Both the position numbers and the translations under genes were made by a program. The notes beneath the pieces were generated by a model. The model saw nothing but the letters and a program-made list of their open reading frames with translations. It was not told where the DNA came from and did no database searches. DNA of 14,549 bases from Candidatus Bathyarchaeota archaeon (lineage in GTDB: Archaea; Thermoproteota; Bathyarchaeia; Bathyarchaeales; Bathycorpusculaceae), in NCBI GenBank assembly GCA_018396615.1, contig JAGTQT010000013.1:12354-26902 (forward strand), read 5' to 3'. Below are positions 1 through 6,709 of the stretch, in pieces; the stretch's first letter is position 1; each line of letters starts with the position of its first letter.

Positions 1-9
1 TTTAGGTAT

Positions 10-420
10 TTAAACAGTAGGTTTCTTCCACTCACTCATAAGCGAATCATAGAGGTCGTCATCTTCCTCTATCGTTTCATGCCATTCCAGAATTTCAGCT
101 ATCTTCTGTGCAATGAGATGATAGCAAGTGTGCACCTGCTTGTCCATGACTCGAAAATAGAAGTCATCGCATGTGCAGAATTCTGCCTTAGGCATGAGGA
201 GGTAGTCGCGTTCGTTTCCGACAACAATCCAGACCGTTCTACCGCTAGGCTTAAAAACATACTTCTTGACCCTATTTTCCTTAAGGGCTTCGAATGCTTT
301 GGTGAAACGTTGTCCGAAAGCTTCATATAGTTTTGTCAGATTTTTGCCAGTAAGCTTTCCTTCCGCCTTTGTTTCTCTGCATACAGCATTTAAAAGAGAA
401 AGTTCAGAGGTTTCTTCCAT
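10..420 (-). CDS. SWIM zinc-finger protein, archaeal Sws1-like
   Basis: The 136-residue protein has a SWIM zinc finger: C82-x-C84, a 14-residue gap, then C99-Y-H101 followed by L-I-A104. This matches the CxC...CxHxxA form that defines the Shu2/SWS1 subgroup, in which the invariant alanine follows the zinc ligands. In eukaryotes SWS1/Shu2 partners a RAD51 paralog and promotes Rad51 filament assembly; archaeal members are thought to act with RadA paralogs, and that role is inferred here. Residues 1-60 are helical and charged, and the acidic tail (EEDDD) has no recognised function. The gene lies 37 bp downstream of hsp20 on the same strand and may be read from the same promoter. No clear Shine-Dalgarno motif precedes the ATG. 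No RadA paralog is present in the window. Confidence 0.8.
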   Translation of the reverse strand: MEETSELSLLNAVCRETKAEGKLTGKNLTKLYEAFGQRFTKAFEALKENRVKKYVFKPSGRTVWIVVGNERDYLLMPKAEFCTCDDFYFRVMDKQVHTCYHLIAQKIAEILEWHETIEEDDDLYDSLMSEWKKPTV

Positions 421-457
421 ACAATGCAGACTTCTTTAGGTGAAGGTGCCTGAATGT

Positions 458-1054
458 CTAGTCTATGTTTATGGGTTCGCCTTTAGGCTTCTTCTCGCTA
501 TCAGCTTTTGGAAACGTAACTTCCAATACGCCGTTCTTGTAAGCAGTTTTTGCTTCTTTCACTTTTACTTTTGCAGGCAAGCGAACTTCCTTGAAATACT
601 TGCGTTGCGGGTTGTCAACCGATATAGTAAGCGAATCTTCAGTTCCGTGAAGCTGTATCTCCTCTTTATCAACGCCAGGTAGCTCAGCCACTACGTGGAT
701 TTCACCATTTGTTTCAACTATGTCTACAAGCGGTTCGCGTTCTTCTTTGACTTTTGGACCGGTAAGACTCGGCTTGACGTTTCCAAATTCGCGGATTTTA
801 GGTTTCCCATCCGGTCCTATTTTCACACTGTAGCCGTAGACAAAGGGTCCCCATTCGCGTACTGTTGACCCGTCTGGAAGCCTTCGTTCTTTGACATAGT
901 CTCTTGGAATCTTGGCTGTAAATGCTTTGAATTCGTTTTCCAGAATTTTCTCCATTTCCTCCATCATTCTGTCCAGGTCTTCGAAGCCCCAGCTTTTAAA
1001 AAATGGTGAGCGCCATTTTCTAAACCATTCTGAGTTATCATCTTCCGGTGGCAT
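458..1054 (-). CDS. hsp20: Hsp20/alpha-crystallin small heat-shock protein
   Basis: Small heat-shock proteins are ATP-independent holdases that form oligomers and keep unfolding proteins soluble. This 198-residue protein has an alpha-crystallin domain at about 107-185, with the ELPGV element at 124-128 and the family hallmark GVLEV at 175-179. Near the C-terminus I195-N-I197 gives the IxI motif that docks into a neighbouring subunit. The N-terminal arm is long (about 105 residues) and charged, with E/W-rich stretches and a segment resembling a WGP-FVYGYS turn found in archaeal Hsp20 relatives. The ATG is preceded by GTGAT, a partial Shine-Dalgarno match, and by a TATA element about 35-40 nt upstream. 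Confidence 0.92.
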   Translation of the reverse strand: MPPEDDNSEWFRKWRSPFFKSWGFEDLDRMMEEMEKILENEFKAFTAKIPRDYVKERRLPDGSTVREWGPFVYGYSVKIGPDGKPKIREFGNVKPSLTGPKVKEEREPLVDIVETNGEIHVVAELPGVDKEEIQLHGTEDSLTISVDNPQRKYFKEVRLPAKVKVKEAKTAYKNGVLEVTFPKADSEKKPKGEPINID

Positions 1055-1087
1055 AAGTTATCACTATGGTAATGTAAAAAGTAGCAG

Positions 1088-1097
1088 TCTATAAGTA
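1088..1097 (-). promoter_or_regulatory. TATA box of hsp20
   Basis: On the minus strand the sequence reads ACTTATAG, an archaeal TATA-type element. Its distance to the ATG at 1054 predicts a start site near 1064 and a leader of about 10 nt. This is assigned by position and composition only. Confidence 0.45.
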
Positions 1098-1158
1098 TTG
1101 TGCTAGCTTTGTTTTTTGCAAACAAGATGCTGGTTTCGAATGGCTAAGTAAAACACTT

Positions 1159-2004
1159 TTATCCTATGGCTTTGAGTTGGCTTATAGTGCCGAGAAAAGT
1201 TCCATCCAGAAGATAGGCTTCTGAATTTTCCATGTCTACTGCCTTTGAGCGAAGAACGGGGCCAGAATAAATCCCCGCGTAGTCTTTTGACCCTTGGTTT
1301 TTTTGATTCAGAGGTCTACCTCCTAGGAAATCGTTAAAAGAAGGCATTATGAAGATGTAGAAGGCTTTTGGCGCAGTGTCATAATAGCGCTGAAATGTTT
1401 TTTCAGTGTTTTTTTCTGCTTGCATGTTGCTTTTTTGTATCAGCGTTTTTGCTAGCTCGTCGCTTCTGCATGCGGTTTTAATCCAGACTTGTTTCGTAAT
1501 TCTGAATCCTGCTTGGTCGCGAAAAACTATGACGGGATGCACGTGAGCCATCACAAATGTTTCGCATCTCAGAAGTGTTGGTGAAGGCCAGCAGTGCCCA
1601 TGGAAAAAACCGATATTGAGGAAAGCGGCGCCTGTAGCCGGAAGAATTTTGATGTTTTGTGGCAGTAGCGGTTCAAGGTTTCCGTCATGATTGCCTCGTA
1701 TCACAAGTATTTCTTTTACATGTTCTTGGAGGGTGTGAAAAAAGTCTGGCACGTCTCGCCATTCGCCTGATGCTGCTGTTTCGACAGTGTGTTTGATGTC
1801 GCCAACTATCAGCAGTTTTTCAGGCTTGTGCTCGATTAAGAGGCTTATCAACTTTTGAAGAAGCTTAGGTGTCTGTGTGGGGACGTGGATGCCTTTCTGT
1901 GATAAGGTAATCTCCCATCCGATATGCAGATCAGCTATCGCCAATATTCTCTCCTTTTGGCTTTTTACTAGTAAGGCTGGAGAGTTCGGAATTAAAGAAA
2001 TCAT
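1159..2004 (-). CDS. ICC-like metallophosphoesterase (COG1407 type)
   Basis: This calcineurin-type metallophosphoesterase shows all five metal-site blocks in order: D25-L-H27, G-D69, G-N105-H106-D107, F-H135-G-H137 and A-H154-V-H156. This arrangement binds two divalent metals and hydrolyses phosphomono- or diesters. The length (281 residues) and the AIADLHIG start match archaeal 'predicted ICC-like' proteins. These are often encoded near Lhr helicases and have been linked to nucleic-acid processing, but no helicase is present here and the substrate is unknown. The last 90 residues carry no known motif. The ATG overlaps the stop of the upstream phosphatase gene (ATGA), which indicates translational coupling. 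Confidence 0.88.
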   Translation of the reverse strand: MISLIPNSPALLVKSQKERILAIADLHIGWEITLSQKGIHVPTQTPKLLQKLISLLIEHKPEKLLIVGDIKHTVETAASGEWRDVPDFFHTLQEHVKEILVIRGNHDGNLEPLLPQNIKILPATGAAFLNIGFFHGHCWPSPTLLRCETFVMAHVHPVIVFRDQAGFRITKQVWIKTACRSDELAKTLIQKSNMQAEKNTEKTFQRYYDTAPKAFYIFIMPSFNDFLGGRPLNQKNQGSKDYAGIYSGPVLRSKAVDMENSEAYLLDGTFLGTISQLKAIG

Positions 2005-2843
2005 AGCAGCTCCTGCTTCTGGGTAAGCATCGCCTTCAGAATGGCATTATGCAGTTTTCGATTTGCAGAAGCCACAAACGCAACTTTTTCTTTTGGATCA
2101 AGCCTTGCCTTTAACGGCTCTCCAGCAGGTGTTGTTAGCTGTGCACCAGCCTCTCGAAGAATTAGCTGAGCAGCTGCTGTGTCAGTTGTGCGGAGCTTTC
2201 CACGTATGTCTATAAAGGCATCTGTTGTTCCGTCAGCCACGTAGCAGAGTTCGAGAGCATTGGCGCCTAAGTGGCGCACGTGTTTTGATCTTTGAAGAAT
2301 TGGCAGAAGCTTTGAAGTCAATTCTCTGATTTTAAGTGTGTTTATGTCAAAGCCGATAACGGCTTCTTCCAGCGAAAAAAGGCTTGAAGGCGTGATCTTT
2401 CTGCCGTTACGGTAAGCTCCTCTTCCCCGCTGTGCAGTATAGGTAGTGGCATGATGCAAGTCAATAACAAGTGCAGAATGGACAGCATCTATAGTAGGTT
2501 TCGCGGATACTGCGATTGAAGTCGCGTAGAAGGGGATTCCTCTTGAAAGATTTGTTGAGCCATCCACAGGATCTACAGTTACATAGCATGTTTCGGGGTT
2601 TTTGCCATACTCTTTTACGCCAGATTCCTCACTTATCAACGTGAATGACTCAAAAAAATCTTTCAAAGTATCTATTATAACGTTTTCAGCTATAATGTCT
2701 GCTTCCTCAATTACATCTCCTCCTGCTCCTAGAATGTGGCCTGTGTGGGAAGGTTTCGGTGTTGTGCGTACTCGTCTCACTTGCCTCTGTACTTTGGATT
2801 TTATTTTGGCAAAAATCTTGTGCCAATCTATTTTTTCTGCCAC
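2001..2843 (-). CDS. Inositol monophosphatase / class IV FBPase family phosphatase
   Basis: This is a 280-residue Mg-dependent sugar-phosphate phosphatase of the IMPase superfamily. Metal and catalytic residues are visible: S71-E72-E73-S, the signature D91-P-V-D94-G-S96-T, and the late aspartate D221 in the segment RTTDTAAA, which replaces the more common W-D-x-A-A form. Archaeal members usually dephosphorylate both myo-inositol 1-phosphate and fructose 1,6-bisphosphate, and some act on NADP; the sequence does not decide which. The start is GTG, with GGAG about 10 nt upstream. The stop overlaps the start of the metallophosphoesterase, so the two form an operon. Confidence 0.88.
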   Translation of the reverse strand: MAEKIDWHKIFAKIKSKVQRQVRRVRTTPKPSHTGHILGAGGDVIEEADIIAENVIIDTLKDFFESFTLISEESGVKEYGKNPETCYVTVDPVDGSTNLSRGIPFYATSIAVSAKPTIDAVHSALVIDLHHATTYTAQRGRGAYRNGRKITPSSLFSLEEAVIGFDINTLKIRELTSKLLPILQRSKHVRHLGANALELCYVADGTTDAFIDIRGKLRTTDTAAAQLILREAGAQLTTPAGEPLKARLDPKEKVAFVASANRKLHNAILKAMLTQKQELL

Positions 2844-3000
2844 TCGACTTATTCTCCGCTGGTACTGTTGTAATGAGAATTATGCAGCACGATTATGAGT
2901 GTTTTGGTCTGCAAGCAACTTCAAAGAAGAGTTAGCTGCTGAAGCTTGGTGGTTTTGAGATTTCTCTAGAGGAAAGTTCTGAAAGAATGCTTCAGAAGGC

Positions 3001-3007
3001 ATTTAAA
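3001..3007 (+). promoter_or_regulatory. TATA box of interrupted winged-helix gene
   Basis: ATTTAAA at this position predicts transcription from about 3030. That is just upstream of a GGAGG ribosome site at 3042-3046 and the ACG codon at 3054. Intact promoter and ribosome-site spacing argues that the reading frame behind it is, or was recently, expressed. Confidence 0.4.
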
Positions 3008-3053
3008 CACACTGCCTTTTATTAAAGCTAGAGAGGTTGGGGGAGGCAGATTA

Positions 3054-3269
3054 ACGGCGTATAAAATCGCTGAACTTATAGAGCTACTTCGCGATGGCAA
3101 GTGGCATCCGTTCAGTGAGCTGCAGAGAAAAGTGGGATTAAAAGGGGAAAGTTTCAAGCAGATTATAGAGTTTTTAGAAGATTACTAGTTGATTCTTATC
3201 AAAGACGAAAGAGAGGTGAAACTTGACGAGAATGCGCGTTTGTTTCTTCTGCAACCCTTTAGTTCATAA
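3054..3269 (+). pseudogene. Small winged-helix protein gene, ACG start and in-frame TAG
   Basis: The frame starting at the ACG codon reads AYKIAELIELLRDGKWHPFSE, then continues as a helix-turn-helix plus wing and ends LLQPFSS. This is the shape of a roughly 70-residue winged-helix DNA-binding protein known from TACK archaea. Codon 45 (3186-3188) is TAG, but the same frame continues with clearly coding sequence (LILIKDEREVKLDENARLF) to TAA at 3267. There is no ATG, GTG or TTG between the upstream stop at 2967 and the conserved N-terminus. GGAGG lies 7 nt before the ACG. The gene may be inactivated, read through, or affected by a base error. Its 3' end overlaps the convergent HTH_45 gene by 11 bp. 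Confidence 0.65.
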
Positions 3270-3558
3270 GCGCCTTAAGATTTTTATATGCCTTCAAAAA
3301 TTCTTTGCCTTTCTCAGTGGTTTTGTATAGGTCAAGGTTCGAGTCTCCGTTTTCGATAATCATACATAAGAGGTTTTTTCTTACCATGAAGTTCAGATAG
3401 CTTTTCAACTGTCTAAAGGCTAGGTTGCAGCGGTACATAAGGTAGGTTTTCTTGGTTCCATTATGGGAAGCCTCAAGGATATCTGCCATTATGTCTAGGC
3501 ATCCACGATGCGTATTGCTGTTGTTGTTCTTTTTAGTTTCGTTCAACAAGCCTCTCAA
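3259..3558 (-). CDS. HTH_45-type winged-helix transcriptional regulator
   Basis: The core LDIMADILEASHNGTKKTYL, followed by MYRCNLAFRQLKSYLNFM, RKNLL and a short wing ending YKTTEKGKEFL, is the typical layout of the archaeal PF14947 winged-helix family. Those proteins are predicted DNA-binding regulators, often single-domain. The start is uncertain. The frame opens with TTG codons at 3558, 3549 and 3546 next to a weak GAGAGG, while the first ATG (3489) would cut into helix 1. The Asn/Thr/Lys-rich first 20 residues look like a poorly conserved extension. A TATA element lies near 3620. The gene follows the Roadblock/pilin cluster on the same strand, but a T-rich gap separates them and co-transcription is doubtful. 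No target can be named. Confidence 0.75.
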   Translation of the reverse strand: MRGLLNETKKNNNSNTHRGCLDIMADILEASHNGTKKTYLMYRCNLAFRQLKSYLNFMVRKNLLCMIIENGDSNLDLYKTTEKGKEFLKAYKNLKALMN

Positions 3559-3615
3559 CCCAGCGGAAGATCGCTGAGACTCCCTTTCCCCACTGAAATA
3601 CTAGGGGGCAAAGTG

Positions 3616-3625
3616 AAATTTAAAG
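3616..3625 (-). promoter_or_regulatory. TATA box of HTH_45 gene
   Basis: The minus strand reads TTTAAATTTC, predicting a start near 3595. The predicted leader holds a perfect 5-bp hairpin (CAGCG/CGCTG, 3571-3586). Toward the preceding cluster, T-rich minus-strand sequence around 3665-3685 could end transcription of the Roadblock operon. Confidence 0.4.
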
Positions 3626-3698
3626 GTTCTTGAAGAATGTACGAGCTTAAAAGACAATGTTTATGAAATAAAAAATGAAGATTGGGGGCTTTCTTTTC

Positions 3699-4085
3699 CT
3701 ACACGGATAGCCTTTTCAGAATTTTTTCGTGGTCTGCATTTTTTTCCATAAATATGGCGATCTTGTTTTCGTTAATAGCAAGAGAAAGCATCTTGGCTTT
3801 TTTTCCTTCTACGATGATGTTGTTCGGTTCTCCTAGGTTAAAGAGTTCAGATAGCTGTGTGCTTGCTTCTGCCGCTGTTGACGAGAGAAGGGCGTAGTCG
3901 ATTATCTTTGTTGGGTCATTAAGATCTATTGCAGCGGATGTCGTGTTTCTGAGGATATATCCTGTAACATCTTCATAGGTTTTGATTTCTTCTAGGCAAG
4001 CTTTTAGCTTGTTAGGCGAGGTTGCTTCGACTACGGCAGGTTCTATGAGGGTTGTTTCTTCATCTACTCGTTTCTTTTTAACCAT
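3699..4085 (-). CDS. Short Roadblock/LC7-domain protein
   Basis: This 128-residue protein has a charged N-terminal arm of about 35 residues, then a Roadblock/LC7-like alpha/beta domain (VTGYILRNTTSAAIDLNDP, then a long helix with ALLSSTAAEASTQL, then NNIIVEGKKAKMLSLAINENKIAIFM). Roadblock domains form dimers that scaffold or regulate small Ras-like GTPases; MglB, the GAP for MglA in bacterial polarity and pilus control, is the best-studied prokaryotic case. No GTPase gene lies in the window. GGAGG sits 8 nt before the ATG. The gene starts 14 bp after the longer Roadblock gene and is the last member of the pilin cluster. The assignment rests on fold-level resemblance. Confidence 0.7.
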   Translation of the reverse strand: MVKKKRVDEETTLIEPAVVEATSPNKLKACLEEIKTYEDVTGYILRNTTSAAIDLNDPTKIIDYALLSSTAAEASTQLSELFNLGEPNNIIVEGKKAKMLSLAINENKIAIFMEKNADHEKILKRLSV

Positions 4086-4099
4086 TTATTGTTCCTCCG

Positions 4100-4930
4100 T
4101 TAAGTAATTACTGGTTTAACTCTTACAAGTTCGCCCTTTTTGATCTCAAGTTGAAGCTGGATTTTCTCGGGGATTCTTATGATTCCCTTACCTTCATACT
4201 TAGAGTCGTTCATCGCTTTGACTTTGCATTGAGTGGTTTTGCCGTCGAAGGTTTCGATTTCGACTTCTTCGACTTTTCTTTCGGGGTAGAGTTCCTGCCA
4301 TTGTTTAAGCATCTCGTTGTCAATGCGTACCGTGTCCGATGGGACAAGCAGACCACCGAGGTTTTCAACGATAAGCTGGTTTACAGGTGGCTCTGGGAGA
4401 AATTGTTCCGAAGGAATTTCTGGTTCGAACTTTTCCTTGTGTGTTTTGAAGGAGTAGGGTTCCTTTATCTCTTCTTCTTTTTCAGGTATCTCGGTTTCGG
4501 TCGCGGAGGGTTTTGGTTCGGGCTCAGGCATATTTGTTAGTTTCTTGTTTTGGAAGGGGGCAGGGATGGCTCTTTCCAGAAGCTTTAGCACAGTTGGGAT
4601 TAGGGCTCTTGTTAGTGCATTGACGTATTTCATGTCTGCTTCTTTGGAAGTGACTGTTACAAGGTAGAGGTTGCTGATGTGGGAAACATTCACTCTGCCC
4701 TTTGCGCATTCGAGTTTTATTCCTTCGATGCCGTCTAGTACGTTGGCTTTTTCTAGTATGCCGTCGAATGCGTCTATGACTTGAACAACCGTTTTTTCCT
4801 GGGTGTTTTCGTTTTTTGCCACGATTTCTCCGTCTTCTCTGTAAAGGAAGGCGTTGAGAACCTCTGGACATGCGTTCTGGATTTCGTTTAGCGCATTTGT
4901 TAATGCAAAAGAGTATACATCTTCATCCAT
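4100..4930 (-). CDS. Roadblock/LC7 protein with C-terminal AbrB-like beta domain
   Basis: Three parts are visible. A Roadblock/LC7-like domain covers about the first 125 residues (FLYREDGEIVAKNE, GIKLECAKGRVNVSHISN, LYLVTV). A Pro/Glu/Lys-rich, probably disordered linker of about 65 residues follows. The C-terminal region of about 85 residues ends GKGIIRIPEKIQLQLEIKKG, then ELVRVKPV, which resembles the swapped-hairpin AbrB/SpoVT motif. A GTG at 4939 would add three residues, but it overlaps the AGGTGA ribosome site, which serves the ATG at 4930 with a 5-nt spacer, so 4930 is chosen. The gene lies between the coiled-coil gene (25 bp upstream) and the short Roadblock gene. The fusion suggests a scaffold that links Roadblock dimerisation to a binding domain; the partner is unknown. 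Confidence 0.7.
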   Translation of the reverse strand: MDEDVYSFALTNALNEIQNACPEVLNAFLYREDGEIVAKNENTQEKTVVQVIDAFDGILEKANVLDGIEGIKLECAKGRVNVSHISNLYLVTVTSKEADMKYVNALTRALIPTVLKLLERAIPAPFQNKKLTNMPEPEPKPSATETEIPEKEEEIKEPYSFKTHKEKFEPEIPSEQFLPEPPVNQLIVENLGGLLVPSDTVRIDNEMLKQWQELYPERKVEEVEIETFDGKTTQCKVKAMNDSKYEGKGIIRIPEKIQLQLEIKKGELVRVKPVIT

Positions 4931-4955
4931 TTTTTTCACCTTTCACGGTTGGTGT

Positions 4956-5381
4956 CTAAGAGATTTTGAAGAGGATACGCTCTGGAACTCCGCCGTTTTC
5001 TACGACCAAGTATCTTAGGCCTTCAGTGTCGCCGAGTTGGTCGAGCCATTTTAGGGCTTCGCGGGCTTTCTGAAGGACCAAAAGTCTTTCTTGGTGGCTT
5101 CTAACGACTTCTTCTATGGCTGTGAGTTCGTGGAATGGGTTTGCATCTAGGATTATGTTTAGTGAGCCGACTGAGATTTCGCCTAGGCTTTCAGTCGCGG
5201 CTTTTTTGCCTGCGAGTTTCAAGACGACTTCGCGGATTTTCTTTGATTTTTCCGCTAGGGCTCTTATGTCGTCTAGCCTGCGTAGGTATTCGCCTAGGGT
5301 GCTTTTGGTTTGCGATATCTCCTTGTCAAGGGTTTCGGCTATTTCTTCTGCTGAACCGTATTCTTTTATTTCTACGACCAT
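4956..5381 (-). CDS. Coiled-coil protein of the pilin/Roadblock cluster, function unknown
   Basis: This 141-residue soluble protein has no family I recognise. Residues about 10-60 are strongly helical with heptad-like spacing (AEEIAETLDKEISQTKSTLG, then YLRRLDDIRALAEKSKKIRE), and a second helical pair follows at about 85-120 around EEVVRSHQERLLVLQKAREA. The C-terminus looks like a small beta element (LRYLVVENGGVPERILFKI). There is no signal peptide, membrane segment or cysteine. The position, directly between the pilin and two Roadblock genes on one strand, suggests a cytoplasmic adaptor in the same system; that is inference. The ribosome site GGAGGTG is 11 nt before the ATG and lies in an inverted repeat. 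Confidence 0.7.
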   Translation of the reverse strand: MVVEIKEYGSAEEIAETLDKEISQTKSTLGEYLRRLDDIRALAEKSKKIREVVLKLAGKKAATESLGEISVGSLNIILDANPFHELTAIEEVVRSHQERLLVLQKAREALKWLDQLGDTEGLRYLVVENGGVPERILFKIS

Positions 5382-5394
5382 GTTTCATGCGGCA

Positions 5395-5407
5395 CCTCCA
5401 TGGGAGG
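5395..5407 (-). repeat. Inverted repeat over the ribosome site of the coiled-coil gene
   Basis: CCTCC and GGAGG flank a 3-nt centre. In the minus-strand RNA the downstream arm is the Shine-Dalgarno sequence of the gene starting at 5381. Pairing would hide it, so translation could depend on an opening event or on ribosomes arriving from the pilin gene upstream. Confidence 0.4.
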
Positions 5408-5473
5408 AAATAGTAGGGGACTGTGGTTTCGGTTTCACCTTGCCCCCGTTTTCACAAATAAAAGATGGGAAAT

Positions 5474-5881
5474 CTATGACGTGGGTGCTACTGCAGTGTA
5501 CAGGAACTGGTTGCCTTTTGAGGAGACGAGCTTGACTTGGTAGTTGTAGCCTGAAGTTATAGACATTGTCACGTTCAGTGCAAGTCCAGAGTTTGCAGCG
5601 ATCTCTTCTGGAAGCGCTGGGTTTGTTGTTGTTCTCTTAACGTTGTTGACCCACACCTCGTTGATTGTTACAGGGGATGTTCCTGTGTTGTTGGCGATTA
5701 TGAGCAGGGAATTGTCGCTGAATGATAGGTTGGTTATTTGGATTTGTTCTGTTGCTGTGAATTGGAATGTGAGTGCGCCCATCCATGCTGCTACGGCGAT
5801 GCTGACTGCGACTGTTACGGCGATGAGGATGATTGATGCGACTACGGGGCTTAGGGCTTTTCTGCTTCTAAATATTCTCAT
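5474..5881 (-). CDS. Archaeal type IV-like pilin (class III signal peptide)
   Basis: The N-terminus MRIFRSRKALSPVVASI, followed by IILIAVTVAVSIAVAAWMG, is the standard archaeal prepilin layout: a short basic leader, a probable prepilin-peptidase cleavage site next to the A-L junction, then a hydrophobic helix that forms the filament core and membrane anchor. The remaining 95 residues are Thr/Ser/Asn-rich beta sequence (SFSDNSLLIIANNTGTSPVTI), typical of archaeal pilins, with several N-x-S/T sites open to glycosylation. The total of 135 residues is normal. A GGAGGG ribosome site lies about 12 nt before the ATG. It is the first gene of the cluster; no assembly ATPase, platform protein or peptidase is present in the window. 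An archaellum subunit is less likely without fla genes. Confidence 0.85.
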   Translation of the reverse strand: MRIFRSRKALSPVVASIILIAVTVAVSIAVAAWMGALTFQFTATEQIQITNLSFSDNSLLIIANNTGTSPVTINEVWVNNVKRTTTNPALPEEIAANSGLALNVTMSITSGYNYQVKLVSSKGNQFLYTAVAPTS

Positions 5882-5936
5882 TTTTCTTTTTATCCCTCCT
5901 TTTGGGGTTGATTGGTTATGTTAGTGGAAGCTGAGA

Positions 5937-5945
5937 ATTTAAATC
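5937..5945 (-). promoter_or_regulatory. TATA box of the pilin cluster
   Basis: ATTTAAAT, 56 nt before the pilin ATG, predicts a start near 5914 and a leader of about 33 nt carrying the GGAGGG ribosome site. Between this and 6073 the minus strand is T/G-rich with several short T runs, which probably end transcription of the upstream winged-helix gene. I see no gene there. Confidence 0.45.
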
Positions 5946-6073
5946 TTACGACTTACTACACCATATTGCTCATTTGCAAAACAAAAATACAAACAAACAA
6001 GACCAAACACTAACAAAAAGCATAAGAAACCATAAAAAACGAAACTGTACAACACTAAATATGAATGCTATGA

Positions 6074-6409
6074 TTAGAGGCTTAGCTTATCAAAGAATTC
6101 CAACAGAAGCTTTGCCACTTTCTCGCCCAGCTCCGTCTTGACATAGTACTTTTTGAGGGGGTCAATGCGTTCGCCTTTCGCCAAGCCAAGTTCCTCAATT
6201 TCGATCATCCTTGCTCTAAACGTGCCGTCACTTAAGGTAAGTCCGTTTTCTCGCATGAATTCCTTAGCTTCTTTCCATTTTCCTCTACCCATGTGTAGAA
6301 GCATGATGCAGTCTATGGCATGGTCTTTTTCCAGCATGGCTTTTATAGCGGCTTTTTTAGGTTCTGTCAGGATTCTTTTGATCTTCTCCTCTTCTCCACT
6401 TTTTACCAT
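6074..6409 (-). CDS. Winged-helix transcriptional regulator, hypothetical
   Basis: This is a 111-residue single-domain protein. Residues 1-45 are basic helices, followed by a helix-turn-helix-like stretch (KWKEAKEFMRENGLTLSDGT, FRARMIEIEELGLAK) and a wing with GERIDPLKKYYVKTELG, then a C-terminal dimerisation-type helix. The pattern fits archaeal ArsR/PadR-like regulators that use a wing ending in 'Y-x-K/L-T-x-x-G'. No effector site (cysteines, metal ligands) stands out. AAGGAG lies 15-20 nt before the ATG with a second AGG nearer, and TTTTAAG near 6446-6454 is a candidate TATA element. It lies upstream of the pilin cluster on the same strand and divergent from alba, so control of either is possible but unproved. 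Confidence 0.7.
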   Translation of the reverse strand: MVKSGEEEKIKRILTEPKKAAIKAMLEKDHAIDCIMLLHMGRGKWKEAKEFMRENGLTLSDGTFRARMIEIEELGLAKGERIDPLKKYYVKTELGEKVAKLLLEFFDKLSL

Positions 6410-6579
6410 TTTTTAACCTGCCTTCTCCTTTGAGTATATTTGTAGTTGCTTAAAAGCATTTAACCTATATTACGATTCGTGACATGTGTCTAGAGATTCC
6501 AATTATCTATCCTAAATGCGCAAAGCATGTGTTTGATTGAATTTTCCAATAACTGATGCGGCTTTCTTCACGAAATCCC

Positions 6580-6593
6580 CCCTATATATAGGG
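6580..6593. promoter_or_regulatory. Symmetric TATA-like palindrome
   Basis: CCCTATATATAGGG is perfectly self-complementary. The centre TATATATA could be bound by TBP in either orientation, or the whole element could be a repressor site. It lies about 170 bp from the regulator and 215 bp from alba, so it is not the nearest TATA element to either gene. Confidence 0.35.
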
Positions 6594-6700
6594 TAAGTTG
6601 GGAGTTTTTATGTGCTCAGGGTTTTCCATGTTTGTTCTGTGGTTTATGTGAGGTATGCCTCATTGTTTTCTTTGTGGTAGTTTGATGTGTGATTCAGTGA

Positions 6701-6709
6701 GTTTATAAG
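6701..6709 (+). promoter_or_regulatory. TATA box of alba
   Basis: GTTTATAAG predicts a start near 6730 and a leader of about 75 nt that ends in a strong ribosome site. A long leader with a strong Shine-Dalgarno motif fits an abundant protein. Confidence 0.45.

Noticed and set aside
2966..3157. 63-codon minus-strand frame
   Set aside because: It is the antisense of the interrupted winged-helix gene and that gene's leader.
3259..3558. ACG start for the HTH_45 gene (codon at AAT-ACG-CAT)
   Set aside because: The ACG there has no Shine-Dalgarno motif upstream and TTG starts are available, so it was not counted with the four ACG cases.
4151..4871. Long open frames opposite and alongside the Roadblock gene (plus strand 4151-4540, minus strand 4524-4871)
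   Set aside because: Low-complexity F/R/K-rich translations that are shadows of the Roadblock gene; no ribosome site, no family resemblance.
5385..5438. 17-codon frame upstream of the coiled-coil gene, ending 3 nt before its ATG
   Set aside because: Could be a coupling mini-frame, but its GTG start has no ribosome site and the composition is not convincing.
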